From DASVFB01 sp963766345 (GTDB taxonomy: Bacteria > Actinomycetota > Thermoleophilia > Gaiellales > Gaiellaceae), in contig CAVXZL010000012.1 in the NCBI GenBank assembly GCA_963766345.1, positions 682,001 through 746,000 of the forward strand: a stretch of DNA of 64,000 nucleotides, in the 5' to 3' direction. Below, piece by piece: positions 25,819-34,936 of this stretch (position 1 is its first letter; each line of letters opens with the position of its first letter). The notes beneath the pieces are model-generated. The model had not been told where the DNA came from. It searched no databases and was given only the letters and a program-made list of their open reading frames with translations. The position numbers and the translations under genes are program-made.

Positions 25819-26816
25819 CGCACGAGCCCTGGTGGATCGCCCTCATCGAGGCGGCTCTGATCATCAACCTGCTGCTCCTGACGTTCGCGTATCTGACGTG
25901 GCTCGAGCGCAAGGTGCTCGGCCGCCTGCAGCAGCGCTACGGCCCCAACCGCGCCGGCCCCTTCGGCCTCCTGCAGCCGATCGCCGACCTCGTCAAGCTG
26001 ATCCGCAAGGAAGCCTTCTACCCGGCGGCCGCGAGCGACCTCCCGTACATCATCGCGCCGGTCGTCTCGGCGTTCACCGCGCTCGCCGCGTTCGCCGTCA
26101 TCCCGTTCGGCCCCGGGTGGGAGGTGAACGGCTGGCACATCAACGGCGAGGTCGCGGATGTGTCGATCGCGCTCATCCTCGTGTTCGCGCTCGGCTCGAT
26201 CGGCGTGTACGGCTTCATCGTCGGCGGCTGGGCATCGGAGTCGAAGTACTCGCTGCTCGGGTCGATGCGCACGTGCGCGCAGCTCGTCTCGTACGAGGTC
26301 TCCCTCGCGCTCAGCGTCCTCGGCGTCGTGTTGATGGGCCAGTCGCTGGCGCTCACGCAGATCGTCTCGAAGCAGGAGGCGACGCTCTGGTTCTTCATCC
26401 CGCAGGCGATCGGGTTCCTCATCTTCTTCATCGGCGGCATCGCGGAGTCGGCGCGCGCGCCCTTCGACCTTCCCGAGGCCGACAGCGAGCTCGTCGCCGG
26501 CTACCACACCGAGTACTCGGGGATGCGCTGGGGTCTCTTCCAGATGGCCGAGTACGTCAACCTGATCGTGCTCTCCGCGCTGATCGTGACGCTCTTCTTC
26601 GGTGGCTGGCATTTCCCGTGGCTCGAGCAGCTCGACCCGTACGGCCCGATCTGGTTCCTGCTCAAGCTGTTCCTGTTCCTGTTCCTGTTCATCTGGATCC
26701 GGGCATCGCTGCCGCGGCTCCGATATGACCAGCTCATGCGGTTCGGCTGGAAGGTGCTGCTGCCCGTCGCGACGATCAACGCGCTCGTCACAGCCTTCCT
26801 GGTGGTCCTCGTCTGA
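25815..26816 (+). CDS. nuoH: NADH-quinone oxidoreductase subunit H
   Basis: 333-aa, eight-helix membrane subunit joining the peripheral arm to the proton-pumping arm. It has LERKVLGRLQQRYGPNRAGPFG and the charged loop AESARAPFDLPEADSELVAG that lines the quinone channel. GTG start overlaps the nuoG stop; the stop overlaps nuoI by one base. Confidence 0.96.
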   Translation: MTHEPWWIALIEAALIINLLLLTFAYLTWLERKVLGRLQQRYGPNRAGPFGLLQPIADLVKLIRKEAFYPAAASDLPYIIAPVVSAFTALAAFAVIPFGPGWEVNGWHINGEVADVSIALILVFALGSIGVYGFIVGGWASESKYSLLGSMRTCAQLVSYEVSLALSVLGVVLMGQSLALTQIVSKQEATLWFFIPQAIGFLIFFIGGIAESARAPFDLPEADSELVAGYHTEYSGMRWGLFQMAEYVNLIVLSALIVTLFFGGWHFPWLEQLDPYGPIWFLLKLFLFLFLFIWIRASLPRLRYDQLMRFGWKVLLPVATINALVTAFLVVLV

Positions 26817-27310
26817 TGCCGCAGCCGTTGGACAGCCTCAAGGGCTTCGCCGTCACGTTCAGCCAGCTCTTCCACAAGCCGATCACGCAGCAGTACCCGG
26901 AGTACAAAAAGCCGGTGTATCCGCGCTTCCGCGGACGGCACCGCCTGCACCGGCACGAGAACGGCCTCGAGAAGTGCGTCGGCTGCTCGCTCTGCGCCGC
27001 CGCGTGCCCGGCCGACTGCATCCGCGTCGTGCCGGCCGAGAACACGCCCGACAACCGCGTCTCACCAGGAGAGCGCTACGCGCGCATCTACGAGATCAAC
27101 ATGAGCCGCTGCATCTTCTGCGGCTACTGCGAGCTCGCGTGCCCGTTCGACGCGATCACGCTCGGCAACGAGTACGAGATCTCCGAGTACAACCGGGACG
27201 ACCAGATCTACACGAAAGACATGCTGCTCGCGGCGCCGATCAAGAAGATCGACGTCTTCGACGCAGATCTCTTCGACACGCCGATCCCGTACTACAAGGA
27301 TCACAGTTGA
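26816..27310 (+). CDS. nuoI: NADH-quinone oxidoreductase subunit I
   Basis: 164-aa subunit with two [4Fe-4S] clusters (N6a, N6b) ligated by CVGCSLCAAACP and CIFCGYCELACP. It passes electrons toward NuoB. The ATG overlaps the nuoH stop. Confidence 0.96.
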   Translation: MPQPLDSLKGFAVTFSQLFHKPITQQYPEYKKPVYPRFRGRHRLHRHENGLEKCVGCSLCAAACPADCIRVVPAENTPDNRVSPGERYARIYEINMSRCIFCGYCELACPFDAITLGNEYEISEYNRDDQIYTKDMLLAAPIKKIDVFDADLFDTPIPYYKDHS

Positions 27311-27867
27311 TCGTCGCGTCGGTGAGCAACGTCCTCGTGTGGATGGTGTGGTTCGCCGCGGCTTTCGCGTGCCTCGCGTCCGGGATCGGCGTCGTGACGA
27401 TGCGCAACCCGTTCCTCTCGGCGCTTGCGCTGATCGGGAACCTCGGCTCGCTGGCGGTGCTCTACCTGTTGCTCTCCGCGGAGTTCGTCGCCGCGGCGCA
27501 GGTGCTCGTCTACGCCGGCGCAGTCATGGTCATGTTCCTGTTCGTGATCGCGTACCTCGGGGGAGAGGCCGACGCGCCCTTCGCGGGACGGCGCGGCTGG
27601 CAGACGACCGGCGCGATCGTCGCCACCGCGGCGATCCTGGTCGAGGTCATCGTCGCCGTCGGGACGACGACGGGCGGAAGCCTCGAGCACGAGGCCGCCA
27701 TCTCGTCGTCCTTCGGTAGCCCGGAGCAGATCGGGCGCCTGTTCCTGACCGACCACCTCCTCGCATTCGAGGTCACGTCGATCGTGCTCCTGGCGGCCGC
27801 GGTCGGCGGCGTCATCCTCGGCCACCACTCCCGCAAGCTCGCGCCCGAGGCGGATGCTCGGGCCTGA
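27307..27867 (+). CDS. nuoJ: NADH-quinone oxidoreductase subunit J
   Basis: 186-aa membrane subunit with five helices; the pi-bulge helix region reads AAQVLVYAGAVMVMFLFVI. TTG start overlaps the nuoI stop (TTGA). It overlaps nuoK by 14 bp. Confidence 0.94.
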   Translation: MIVASVSNVLVWMVWFAAAFACLASGIGVVTMRNPFLSALALIGNLGSLAVLYLLLSAEFVAAAQVLVYAGAVMVMFLFVIAYLGGEADAPFAGRRGWQTTGAIVATAAILVEVIVAVGTTTGGSLEHEAAISSSFGSPEQIGRLFLTDHLLAFEVTSIVLLAAAVGGVILGHHSRKLAPEADARA

Positions 27868-28162
27868 CATCACCTGGTACCTCGCGATCAGCGCGATGCT
27901 GTTCGCGATCGGCGCGCTCGGCGTGCTGCTTCGCCGGTCGCCGCTGATCGTCTTGCTGTCACTCGAGATCATGCTCAACGGCGGCAACCTCGCCCTCATC
28001 GCCTTCGCGCGGCACACCGGCGAGGCCTCCGGCCAGGTGTTCGCGATCGCGGTGATGGCCGTCGCGGCGTCCGAGGTCGTTGTCGGCCTCGGGCTGATCG
28101 TCGCCATGTCGCGGCGGCGCCTGCCACTCGACGTCGACCGGCTCCACACGCTTCGGGGGTGA
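27854..28162 (+). CDS. nuoK: NADH-quinone oxidoreductase subunit K
   Basis: 102-aa, three-helix membrane subunit. The two conserved glutamates that take part in proton transfer are in SLEIMLNGGNLA and AASEVVVGLGLIVA. Confidence 0.95.
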   Translation: MLGPDITWYLAISAMLFAIGALGVLLRRSPLIVLLSLEIMLNGGNLALIAFARHTGEASGQVFAIAVMAVAASEVVVGLGLIVAMSRRRLPLDVDRLHTLRG

Positions 28163-28166
28163 CGGC

Positions 28167-30050
28167 ATGATCGTCGCCGCCTGGGTCTGCCTGCTCTCGC
28201 CGCTCGTCGCCGTGGTCGTGATCACGCTCGGCGGCATGCGGATCCCGCGGCGCCTCACCGGCTGGATCGCCACGACGTCGACCACGATCTCGTTCGCGGG
28301 CGCGGTCGTCGCGCTCGCGAAGCTCCTGGGCGAGGACGCCGACCAGCGCCACCACTACTCGACGGCCTGGACGTGGCTCGGCGCCGGCCCGTACCACTTC
28401 GGACTGACGATCTTCGTCGACCCGCTGAGCGTCTTCATGATGCTGATCGTCTCCGGAGTCGGCTCGCTGATCGTCGCCTACTCGGTCGGCTACATGCACG
28501 GCGAGGCCGAGGAGCGCCGCTACTTCGCGTACATCGCGCTCTTCGTCTTCTCGATGCTGATGCTCGTGCAGGGCGGCAACCTGCTGATGCTGCTCGTCGG
28601 CTGGGGGCTCGTCGGCCTCTCGTCGTACCTGCTGATCGGCTTCCACCAGGAGCGGCCGAGCGCGATTGCCGCGGCGAAGAAGGCGTTCATCATGAACGCG
28701 ATCGGCGACGCAACGATGGCGCTCGCGCTCTTTCTGCTGATCGAGCACACGGGCTCGATCAACTTCGGTGCGCTCACCGCGATCGGCGGCTCGAGCGACA
28801 CGGTCGTCTACCTCGTCGCGCTCGGGTTGCTCGGCGGCGCCGTCGCGAAGTCGGCGCAGGTGCCGCTGCACACATGGCTGCCCGACGCGATGGAAGGCCC
28901 GACGCCGGTCAGCGCCCTCATCCACGCGGCGACGATGGTGACCGCGGGGGTCTACCTCGTCGCGCGCACGCACGTCGTGTTCGAGCTTGCGCCGAAGGCG
29001 CTCGACCTCGTCGCGATCCTCGGCACCGTCACGCTCGTGATGGCGGGGCTGATCGCGCTCGTGCAGACGGACATCAAGCGCGTGATCGCGTACTCGACGA
29101 TGTCGCAGATCGGCTACATGTTCCTCGGCGTCGGCGTCGGCGCCTACTCGAACGGGATGTTCCACCTGCTGACGCACGCCTTCTTCAAGGCGCTTCTGTT
29201 CCTCGCCGCCGGAATCGTGATCCACGCGCTCACCGGCGAGCAGGACATGCGGCGGATGGGCGGCCTGCGCAAGCTGTCGCCGATCACCTACTGGTGCTTC
29301 CTTGCCGGCGCGCTGTCGCTCGTCGGCATCCCGCCGTTCGCCGGCTTCTTCTCGAAGGACTCGATCCTCGCCGCGGCGCTCGCGCGCGGCACGTTCGGCG
29401 CGATCCTGTGGGTCTTCGCGGTCGTCGGCACGTTCCTGACCGGCGTCTACACGTTCCGCATGCTGTTCCTCGTCTTCTGGGGCGAGCCGAGCGCGTTCGC
29501 GCAGGAGCACTTCCACAAGCACCACGGCAGGGAAGCGCCGCACGAGATGTTCTGGCCGGTCGCGATCCTCACGGTGCTCTCGATCGTCGGCGGCTGGATC
29601 CAGTTCGCGCCGTTCTGGACGCCGGTCTCGAGGTTCCTCGAGACCTCGGCGCCCGCCCTCGTGGATCCGAGCGGGACGCAAGAGCTCGTGTCGAGCATCT
29701 TCGCCGTCGGCTTCGGCGTCGTGGGCATCGCGGTCGCTTGGGCGATCTACGCGGCGCGTCGCGTCGCGGTCCCGCGCGTGCCGCAGGTGCAGCGGCTGCT
29801 CGAGCACAAGTTCTGGTTCGACGAGCTCTACGACGTCGGCTTCTACAAGCCGTCCGTGTGGACGGCGCGCGCGTGGAACCGCTGGATCGAGCGACCGGTG
29901 ATCCTCGGCTCCGCGACCGACGTCGGGCTCGAGACGCAGCACGCCGGCCGCGCCGTCGGCCGACTGCAGACCGGCCTGCTCCGCGCGTACGCCCTCGCGC
30001 TCGCGGGCGGCCTCGCCGTCCTCGTCGTCGTCTTCATCACCGTCCGCTGA
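28167..30050 (+). CDS. nuoL: NADH-quinone oxidoreductase subunit L
   Basis: 627-aa antiporter-like proton-pumping subunit with a C-terminal extension matching the lateral helix. The helix-7 lysine region AKSAQVPLHTWLPDAMEGPTP is intact. The helix-5 motif reads GWGLVGLSSYLLIGF, whereas well-studied NuoL proteins read GWEGVGLCSYLLIGF, so the functional glutamate is a glycine here (codon GGG). Whether this is clade-typical cannot be judged from the window. The stop overlaps the nuoM ATG by one base. Confidence 0.95.
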   Translation: MIVAAWVCLLSPLVAVVVITLGGMRIPRRLTGWIATTSTTISFAGAVVALAKLLGEDADQRHHYSTAWTWLGAGPYHFGLTIFVDPLSVFMMLIVSGVGSLIVAYSVGYMHGEAEERRYFAYIALFVFSMLMLVQGGNLLMLLVGWGLVGLSSYLLIGFHQERPSAIAAAKKAFIMNAIGDATMALALFLLIEHTGSINFGALTAIGGSSDTVVYLVALGLLGGAVAKSAQVPLHTWLPDAMEGPTPVSALIHAATMVTAGVYLVARTHVVFELAPKALDLVAILGTVTLVMAGLIALVQTDIKRVIAYSTMSQIGYMFLGVGVGAYSNGMFHLLTHAFFKALLFLAAGIVIHALTGEQDMRRMGGLRKLSPITYWCFLAGALSLVGIPPFAGFFSKDSILAAALARGTFGAILWVFAVVGTFLTGVYTFRMLFLVFWGEPSAFAQEHFHKHHGREAPHEMFWPVAILTVLSIVGGWIQFAPFWTPVSRFLETSAPALVDPSGTQELVSSIFAVGFGVVGIAVAWAIYAARRVAVPRVPQVQRLLEHKFWFDELYDVGFYKPSVWTARAWNRWIERPVILGSATDVGLETQHAGRAVGRLQTGLLRAYALALAGGLAVLVVVFITVR

Positions 30051-31579
30051 TGGACGCCTGGATCGTCACGATCTTGATCTTCCTGCCCGTCGCGGGAGGC
30101 CTCGCCTGCTTCGTCTTCCCGTTCGGAGGTCGCGCGGTCGCCTCGTTCGGCGCGCTCGTCGCGCTCGTCGAGGTCGGCTTCTGGATCGACGCGCTGGCCC
30201 GCTTCGACTTCTCGCAGGGCCTTCAGTTCGAGCAGCAGGCGTCGTGGTTCAGCGACCTCAACGTCTCGTACCACGTCGGCATGTACGGGTTCTCGCTCTG
30301 GCTCGTGGGCCTCACCGTCGTGGTGATGGCGGCGGCGATCATGTACGCGCTCCTCGCCGGACGCGACCGGCCCCGTGCCTACTACGGCCTGATGCTGATG
30401 CTCACCGGCGCGATCGTCGGCGTCTTCACCTCGCAGGACCTCGTCGTGTTCTACGTGATGTTCGAGGCGATGCTGATTCCGCTCTACGTCCTCGTCGGAG
30501 TCTGGGGCGGAGCCGGCCGGATCGGGGCCACGTTCAAGTTCGTCGCGTACACGATGGCGGGCTCGCTGCTGATGCTCGTCTCGATCATCGCGTTCGGGCT
30601 GTCGGAGGGGACGTTCGACCTCGTCGACTCGGGCACGAGCGGCTCGAGCTGGATCTTCCTCGGCTTCGCTGCCGCCTTCGCCGTGAAGGCGCCGCTCTTC
30701 CCGTTCCACGGCTGGCTGCCCGACGCGTACCGCGAGGCGTCGCCCGAGGTGTCGGCGGTACTGAGCGGGATCGTGTCGAAGGCGGCGGCATATGGCTTCC
30801 TGCGGATCGCGATCGTCAAGTTCCCCGGCCCGACGCACGACTTCCGCACGCCGATCCTGATCCTCGCGGCCGTGGGCCTCGTCTACGGGTCGGTGCTCGC
30901 GTTCCGCGCGCCGGACGTCCGCGGTGTGATCGCCTACTCGTCGCTGGCGCAGATGGGACTGATCACGCTCGGGCTCTTCGCGTCGAACAGCCTCGGCATC
31001 AACGGGGCGGTGTTGCAGATGGTGAACCACGGCCTCGTCTCGGCGACGCTGTTCCTCCTCGCGGGAGCGATCGAGCGGCGGACCGCGACCGGAGAGTTCC
31101 TGCTGCTCGGAGGCATGGCGCGCGGCCGGCCTGCGCTCGCGACGCTGCTCATGACGACCGGCGTGATCGCGCTCGCGGTGCCCGGCTCGAGTGCGTTCGC
31201 CGGCGAGTTCCTCGTGCTCGCGGGCGTCTTCCAGCAGTTCTGGGTCTACGCGGTTGTCGGCGCCCTCGCGATCGTCCTTGCGGCGATGTACATGCTGCGG
31301 CTCATCTCGGGCGTCCTGCACCGGGAGGTCGGTTCGGCCGTCTCGGACGCGGCGAGGGACCTCGTCCCGGGCGAACTCGCGGTGCTCGTGCCGCTCGTCG
31401 CCTGCCTCCTCGCGCTCTCGGTCTGGCCGGCGGCGATCTCGGAGCACTCGTTCCCGCCGCCGCGCTTCACGGTGCCGCAGCAGGCAGCGGCACCGGCTTC
31501 GTCCGGAGGCTTCAGGGCGCCTCGCACGCCCGCGGTGCCGCACGGCTCGATGTCCGGCGAGGGCGGGATCACTCCGTGA
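30050..31579 (+). CDS. nuoM: NADH-quinone oxidoreductase subunit M
   Basis: 509-aa antiporter-like proton-pumping subunit. The helix-5 glutamate is present (VMFEAMLIPLYVLVG), as is the lysine region VKAPLFPFHGWLPDAYREA. The C-terminal roughly 40 residues are a Pro/Ala-rich soluble tail. Start and stop overlap nuoL and nuoN. Confidence 0.95.
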   Translation: MDAWIVTILIFLPVAGGLACFVFPFGGRAVASFGALVALVEVGFWIDALARFDFSQGLQFEQQASWFSDLNVSYHVGMYGFSLWLVGLTVVVMAAAIMYALLAGRDRPRAYYGLMLMLTGAIVGVFTSQDLVVFYVMFEAMLIPLYVLVGVWGGAGRIGATFKFVAYTMAGSLLMLVSIIAFGLSEGTFDLVDSGTSGSSWIFLGFAAAFAVKAPLFPFHGWLPDAYREASPEVSAVLSGIVSKAAAYGFLRIAIVKFPGPTHDFRTPILILAAVGLVYGSVLAFRAPDVRGVIAYSSLAQMGLITLGLFASNSLGINGAVLQMVNHGLVSATLFLLAGAIERRTATGEFLLLGGMARGRPALATLLMTTGVIALAVPGSSAFAGEFLVLAGVFQQFWVYAVVGALAIVLAAMYMLRLISGVLHREVGSAVSDAARDLVPGELAVLVPLVACLLALSVWPAAISEHSFPPPRFTVPQQAAAPASSGGFRAPRTPAVPHGSMSGEGGITP

Positions 31580-33045
31580 AGATCGTCACGCCGCACGTCG
31601 ACTGGCTCGCGCTCTCGCCGGAGCTGTCGCTCCTCGGCGCCGCCGCGATCTGCCTGCTGGCCGCGGTGCTCGTCCCCGCGTGGGCGCGCCGCGGCACCGG
31701 TGCGTTCGTCGCGCTCGCCGGCTTCGTGACCGCGGGTATCTTCGCCGGCGTCGTCTACGACCGCAGTGGGTCGGCGACGCTCGCGGTCGGCAACGCGATC
31801 GCGCGCGACCGGCTCGGCGCGCTCGGCGCGATCATCGTGTGCGGCAGCGGCGTTCTCGCGGTCTTCACGGCCTACTCGCACCGGATGAGCCGCGCGTACG
31901 TCGCGGAGTACTACGCGCTGCTCGCAACCGCGGGCGCCGGGATGTGCTTCCTGCTGCAGGCGCACAACCTCATGACGCTCTTCCTCGGCCTCGAGTGGTT
32001 CTCGATCGCGCTGTACGTCATCTGCGCGATCGACATGGAGCTCGAGACGTCGCTCGAGTCCGGCCTCAAGTACCTGATCATCGGCTCGTTCGGGTCCGCG
32101 GCGCTCCTCTTCGGCTCGGCGCTCGTGTACGGCGCGACCGGACAACTCGAGTTCACCGCGATCGCGGCGAACGCCGATCCGCACGACGCGCTCTTCGTCG
32201 CGGGCCTCGCGATGATGCTCGTCGGTTTCGGGTACAAGGCGTCGGCGGCTCCGTTCCACCAGTGGACGCCGGACGTCTACCAGGGCGCGCCGACACCGGT
32301 CACCGCGTTCATGTCTGCCGCGACGAAGGCGACGGCGTTGATCGTGATGCTTCGCGTGCTCCGAACCGCGTTCCCCGCCGAAGCGCACCTCTGGACGATC
32401 GTCGTCGCGGTGCTCGCCTGCGCGTCGCTCGCGGTCGGGAACCTCGCCGCGCTCGCGCAGCGAGACGTCAAGCGCATGCTCGCCTACTCGTCGATCTCGC
32501 AGGCCGGGTTCATGCTCATCGCGATCGCGGCCAACAACGAGCTCGGTGCGCGGGCGTTGCTCTACTACCTCATCCCGTACGGCGCGATGTCGGTCGGCGC
32601 GTTCGCGGTCGTCGCCGCGCGTGAACGCGAGCTGCAGGGGCCGGTGACACTCGACACGCTCTCAGGAATGGGCTGGGAGCGGCCCTTCCTCGGCGTGTCG
32701 ATGTGGGTGTTCATGCTGGGGTTCGCGGGATTCCCGCTCACCGGCGGCTTCGTGGGCAAGTTCTACGTCTTCTCCGCCGCTTACGACCGCGGCTGGATCT
32801 GGCTGATGATCGTCGGCGTCGTCGCGACGCTCGTCTCGCTCTACTACTACCTCGGCGTCGTCCGGGCGATGTACTTCCGCTCACCCGCCGAGCTGCAGCT
32901 CCTGCCGGCCGGCGGCTCACCGCCGCGCGAGGTCGCGCTCCAGATCGGCGTCGCGCTTGCGCTCGTCGTGGCGATCGGCTCCTTCTTCGCGGTGGAGCCG
33001 CTGATCGACGTCGCGAAGCACGCTGCTGCCTCGCTGACGTTCTGA
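31576..33045 (+). CDS. nuoN: NADH-quinone oxidoreductase subunit N
   Basis: 489-aa antiporter-like subunit and last gene of the operon. It has the helix-5 glutamate (GLEWFSIALYVICA) and the lysine region YKASAAPFHQWTPDVYQGAPTP. GTG start overlaps the nuoM stop. A terminator hairpin follows 12 bp downstream, closing the 14-gene unit. Confidence 0.95.
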   Translation: MKIVTPHVDWLALSPELSLLGAAAICLLAAVLVPAWARRGTGAFVALAGFVTAGIFAGVVYDRSGSATLAVGNAIARDRLGALGAIIVCGSGVLAVFTAYSHRMSRAYVAEYYALLATAGAGMCFLLQAHNLMTLFLGLEWFSIALYVICAIDMELETSLESGLKYLIIGSFGSAALLFGSALVYGATGQLEFTAIAANADPHDALFVAGLAMMLVGFGYKASAAPFHQWTPDVYQGAPTPVTAFMSAATKATALIVMLRVLRTAFPAEAHLWTIVVAVLACASLAVGNLAALAQRDVKRMLAYSSISQAGFMLIAIAANNELGARALLYYLIPYGAMSVGAFAVVAARERELQGPVTLDTLSGMGWERPFLGVSMWVFMLGFAGFPLTGGFVGKFYVFSAAYDRGWIWLMIVGVVATLVSLYYYLGVVRAMYFRSPAELQLLPAGGSPPREVALQIGVALALVVAIGSFFAVEPLIDVAKHAAASLTF

Positions 33046-33057
33046 GCGCAGCAACGA

Positions 33058-33081
33058 GAAGGAGGCCCGGAGGCCTCCTTC
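33058..33081. terminator. Bidirectional terminator after nuoN
   Basis: Perfect 10-bp stem (33058-33067 with 33072-33081) with a CGGA loop, between the nuoN stop and the convergent protease gene ending at 33104. The CGGA loop is the same as in the hairpin at 10755-10780. Confidence 0.75.
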
Positions 33082-33103
33082 CCGCGAGTCGTTGTCGGTG
33101 TGG

Positions 33104-34804
33104 CTAGGAGAGGATCGCGAACGCGTCCATCGCGAGCCACGGCCTGCCGCTCGTGCCATCGGCGGTGACCCTGATCGTGTGGGCGCCGCTCTGGTCGAAA
33201 TGGCAGGTGGCGACGATCTGGCGGCCGACGGTCGACGCGCCGTAGAGATCGCCGAGTGCCGGCGTGCCGCCGTCGCACGAGACGGTGAAGCGGCCGGCGC
33301 TCGCGAACTTCGGCGCGACGAGCGCGATGTCGCGACCCGTGAACGTCTTCTGGATGTACGCGCCGGCCTGGCCCGCGGCGATGTACGAGCCGCCGACCGA
33401 GTCCGCGAGCGAGTAGCGCGTCCACGGACTGCTGACGCTCGAGAAGTCGGTGTCGTCGAAGACGCTCGGCGCGACGGTGTCGTAGGAGTAGGCGCTCCAG
33501 TTGCCGGCCGCGTCCTTTGCCTTCACGGCGACCTGGTACGTGTGGCCGAATGAGAGCGTGAACGTGTACTGCGTTGCGTTCGAGGGGACGGCCGTCTGGA
33601 GCGTCCAGTCGGCGCCGTCGGTCTTGACGTACACGGCGTAGGCTGAGATGCCGCTCGCGTCCGTCGCCGACCAGTTGAACCGCACGGGAACCGTGGAGCT
33701 CGTCGCCTGGCTGTCGATCGACATCGACTGCGTCAGCGCGCTCATCACCGGCGGCGTCGTGTCGCTCGGGTTCGGCGTCGGGTTGGGGGTCGGGTTCGGC
33801 GTCGGGTTCGGAGTCGGGGTCGACGCGAATCCGGAGATCGTGTGCGCGTCGAAGACGTCGGCCGCCACGACCGTCCACGACAGCCGCGAGTAGCCCTTGT
33901 AGCCGTACGCGGTGCCCCACGAGTTCTGGATCCAGAGGCCGCCGGCGTCGTAGCCGGTCGCGAGGATCTCGTGGTAGCCGGTGACGCCGCCCGTCGCGTC
34001 GTTGTCGGTGGCCGAGGCCGCGTCGGCCTTGTTCCACATCGTGAAGCCCGGGCGGACTCTGATGCTGATCGCGACGGGCTTGCCGGCTGCGAGCGCGACT
34101 TTGAGCATCTGCGCGCCGGCGGCTCCGCCGCCCGCCTTGTTCGGGTTCGCGAACAGCGTCTGGAAGCCGGCGATCCTGTAGGTGGCTGCGTTCGTGCGCT
34201 CCGAATTGCTCGGCTGGCTGACGAAGTCGTTCGTTCCGTGCGAGTAGTGCGCCATCGTGTCGTTGCCCTGCGACAGCGCGATGTTGAGGGCGCCGTGGTG
34301 CAGGACGCCGCCGCTGATCGTGTCCTCCGGGTAGCTGCCGCCGCCGTCGGAGCCGTTCGAGAGGTGGATCTGCGAGTACGTGTACATCGGGTTGAACGGC
34401 TGGCCGGCCTTGCCGTCATGGCGCGCGTACCAGCCGAGCATCGCGTAGTCGATCGCCCAGGTGACGCACGAGCCGAGCGACCCCTGGTTGCCCACGGGCA
34501 CGCTGTAGTTCGAGAGGTCGACCGACGTGGGAAGCGACGCCGTGATGGCCCCGGCGGGCGCAACGGCGGCGACCTTCTTCTTCGGCGCCAGGGCTCCCAT
34601 GCCCGGCTTCTTCAGATGCTTCTTCTTCTTCGTCTCGGCGTTGGTGACCGCAACCGGAGACCGGACGGCCGCGGGGACGAGCGTGGCCGTCCGCGAGTCG
34701 ACGCCGGCGCCTGCCGACGCGGTGAACACGAGCGTTGCGAGCGCCGAGACGAGAGCCGCGACGGCGGCGATCGAGCGGGACTTGTGCTGAAGCTGAGCGA
34801 ACAT
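33104..34804 (-). CDS. Secreted papain-like (C1) cysteine protease with fibronectin III-type domain
   Basis: 566 aa. Signal peptide at residues about 1-33, then a Lys-rich propeptide-like segment. The C1A catalytic residues are all visible: oxyanion Gln107 and nucleophile Cys113 in GNQGSLGSCVTWA, His278 in GYHEILATGYD and Asn294 in IQNSWGTAYGYKGY. A proline-rich PNPT-repeat linker leads to a fibronectin III-like domain (residues about 355-440) and a C-terminal beta-sandwich that may bind a surface. A strong ribosome site (AGGAGG) precedes the ATG. Its promoter region shares a motif with that of the 86-aa gene at 38485. Probably an exported protease for environmental or cell-wall proteins. Confidence 0.88.
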   Translation of the reverse strand: MFAQLQHKSRSIAAVAALVSALATLVFTASAGAGVDSRTATLVPAAVRSPVAVTNAETKKKKHLKKPGMGALAPKKKVAAVAPAGAITASLPTSVDLSNYSVPVGNQGSLGSCVTWAIDYAMLGWYARHDGKAGQPFNPMYTYSQIHLSNGSDGGGSYPEDTISGGVLHHGALNIALSQGNDTMAHYSHGTNDFVSQPSNSERTNAATYRIAGFQTLFANPNKAGGGAAGAQMLKVALAAGKPVAISIRVRPGFTMWNKADAASATDNDATGGVTGYHEILATGYDAGGLWIQNSWGTAYGYKGYSRLSWTVVAADVFDAHTISGFASTPTPNPTPNPTPNPTPNPSDTTPPVMSALTQSMSIDSQATSSTVPVRFNWSATDASGISAYAVYVKTDGADWTLQTAVPSNATQYTFTLSFGHTYQVAVKAKDAAGNWSAYSYDTVAPSVFDDTDFSSVSSPWTRYSLADSVGGSYIAAGQAGAYIQKTFTGRDIALVAPKFASAGRFTVSCDGGTPALGDLYGASTVGRQIVATCHFDQSGAHTIRVTADGTSGRPWLAMDAFAILS

Positions 34805-34878
34805 TTTCTCCTCCTTCGTCGTCGATCGCGGGGTGCGATCTGTCGTTGGAGGGAGCGTCGATCAGCGCGGCTCGCGCG

Positions 34879-34909
34879 TCGTTCGCGCGGACGACACGGC
34901 GAATGTCAA
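34879..34909 (-). promoter_or_regulatory. Candidate promoter motif shared with 38391-38421
   Basis: On the minus strand TTGACATTCGC (from 34909) is followed after a fixed distance by GAACGACGCG (from 34884), 75 bp upstream of the protease ATG. The same two blocks with the same 19-bp spacing between TTGACA and GAACGA occur upstream of the gene at 38485. The second block does not look like a vegetative -10, so an alternative sigma factor or an activator site is possible. Confidence 0.45.
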
Positions 34910-34936
34910 GCACGCGACACTCGCCGCGCGAGGCGG

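Noticed and set aside
27996..29942. 648-codon minus-strand open frame opposite nuoL
   Set aside because: Composition is almost wholly Arg, Glu, Asp, His and Ala with no hydrophobic core; it is an antisense shadow of nuoL.
33768..33816. Short tandem DNA repeat in the protease gene taken as a mobile or regulatory element
   Set aside because: It encodes a PNPT proline linker between the protease and the fibronectin-like domain, a common coding microrepeat.
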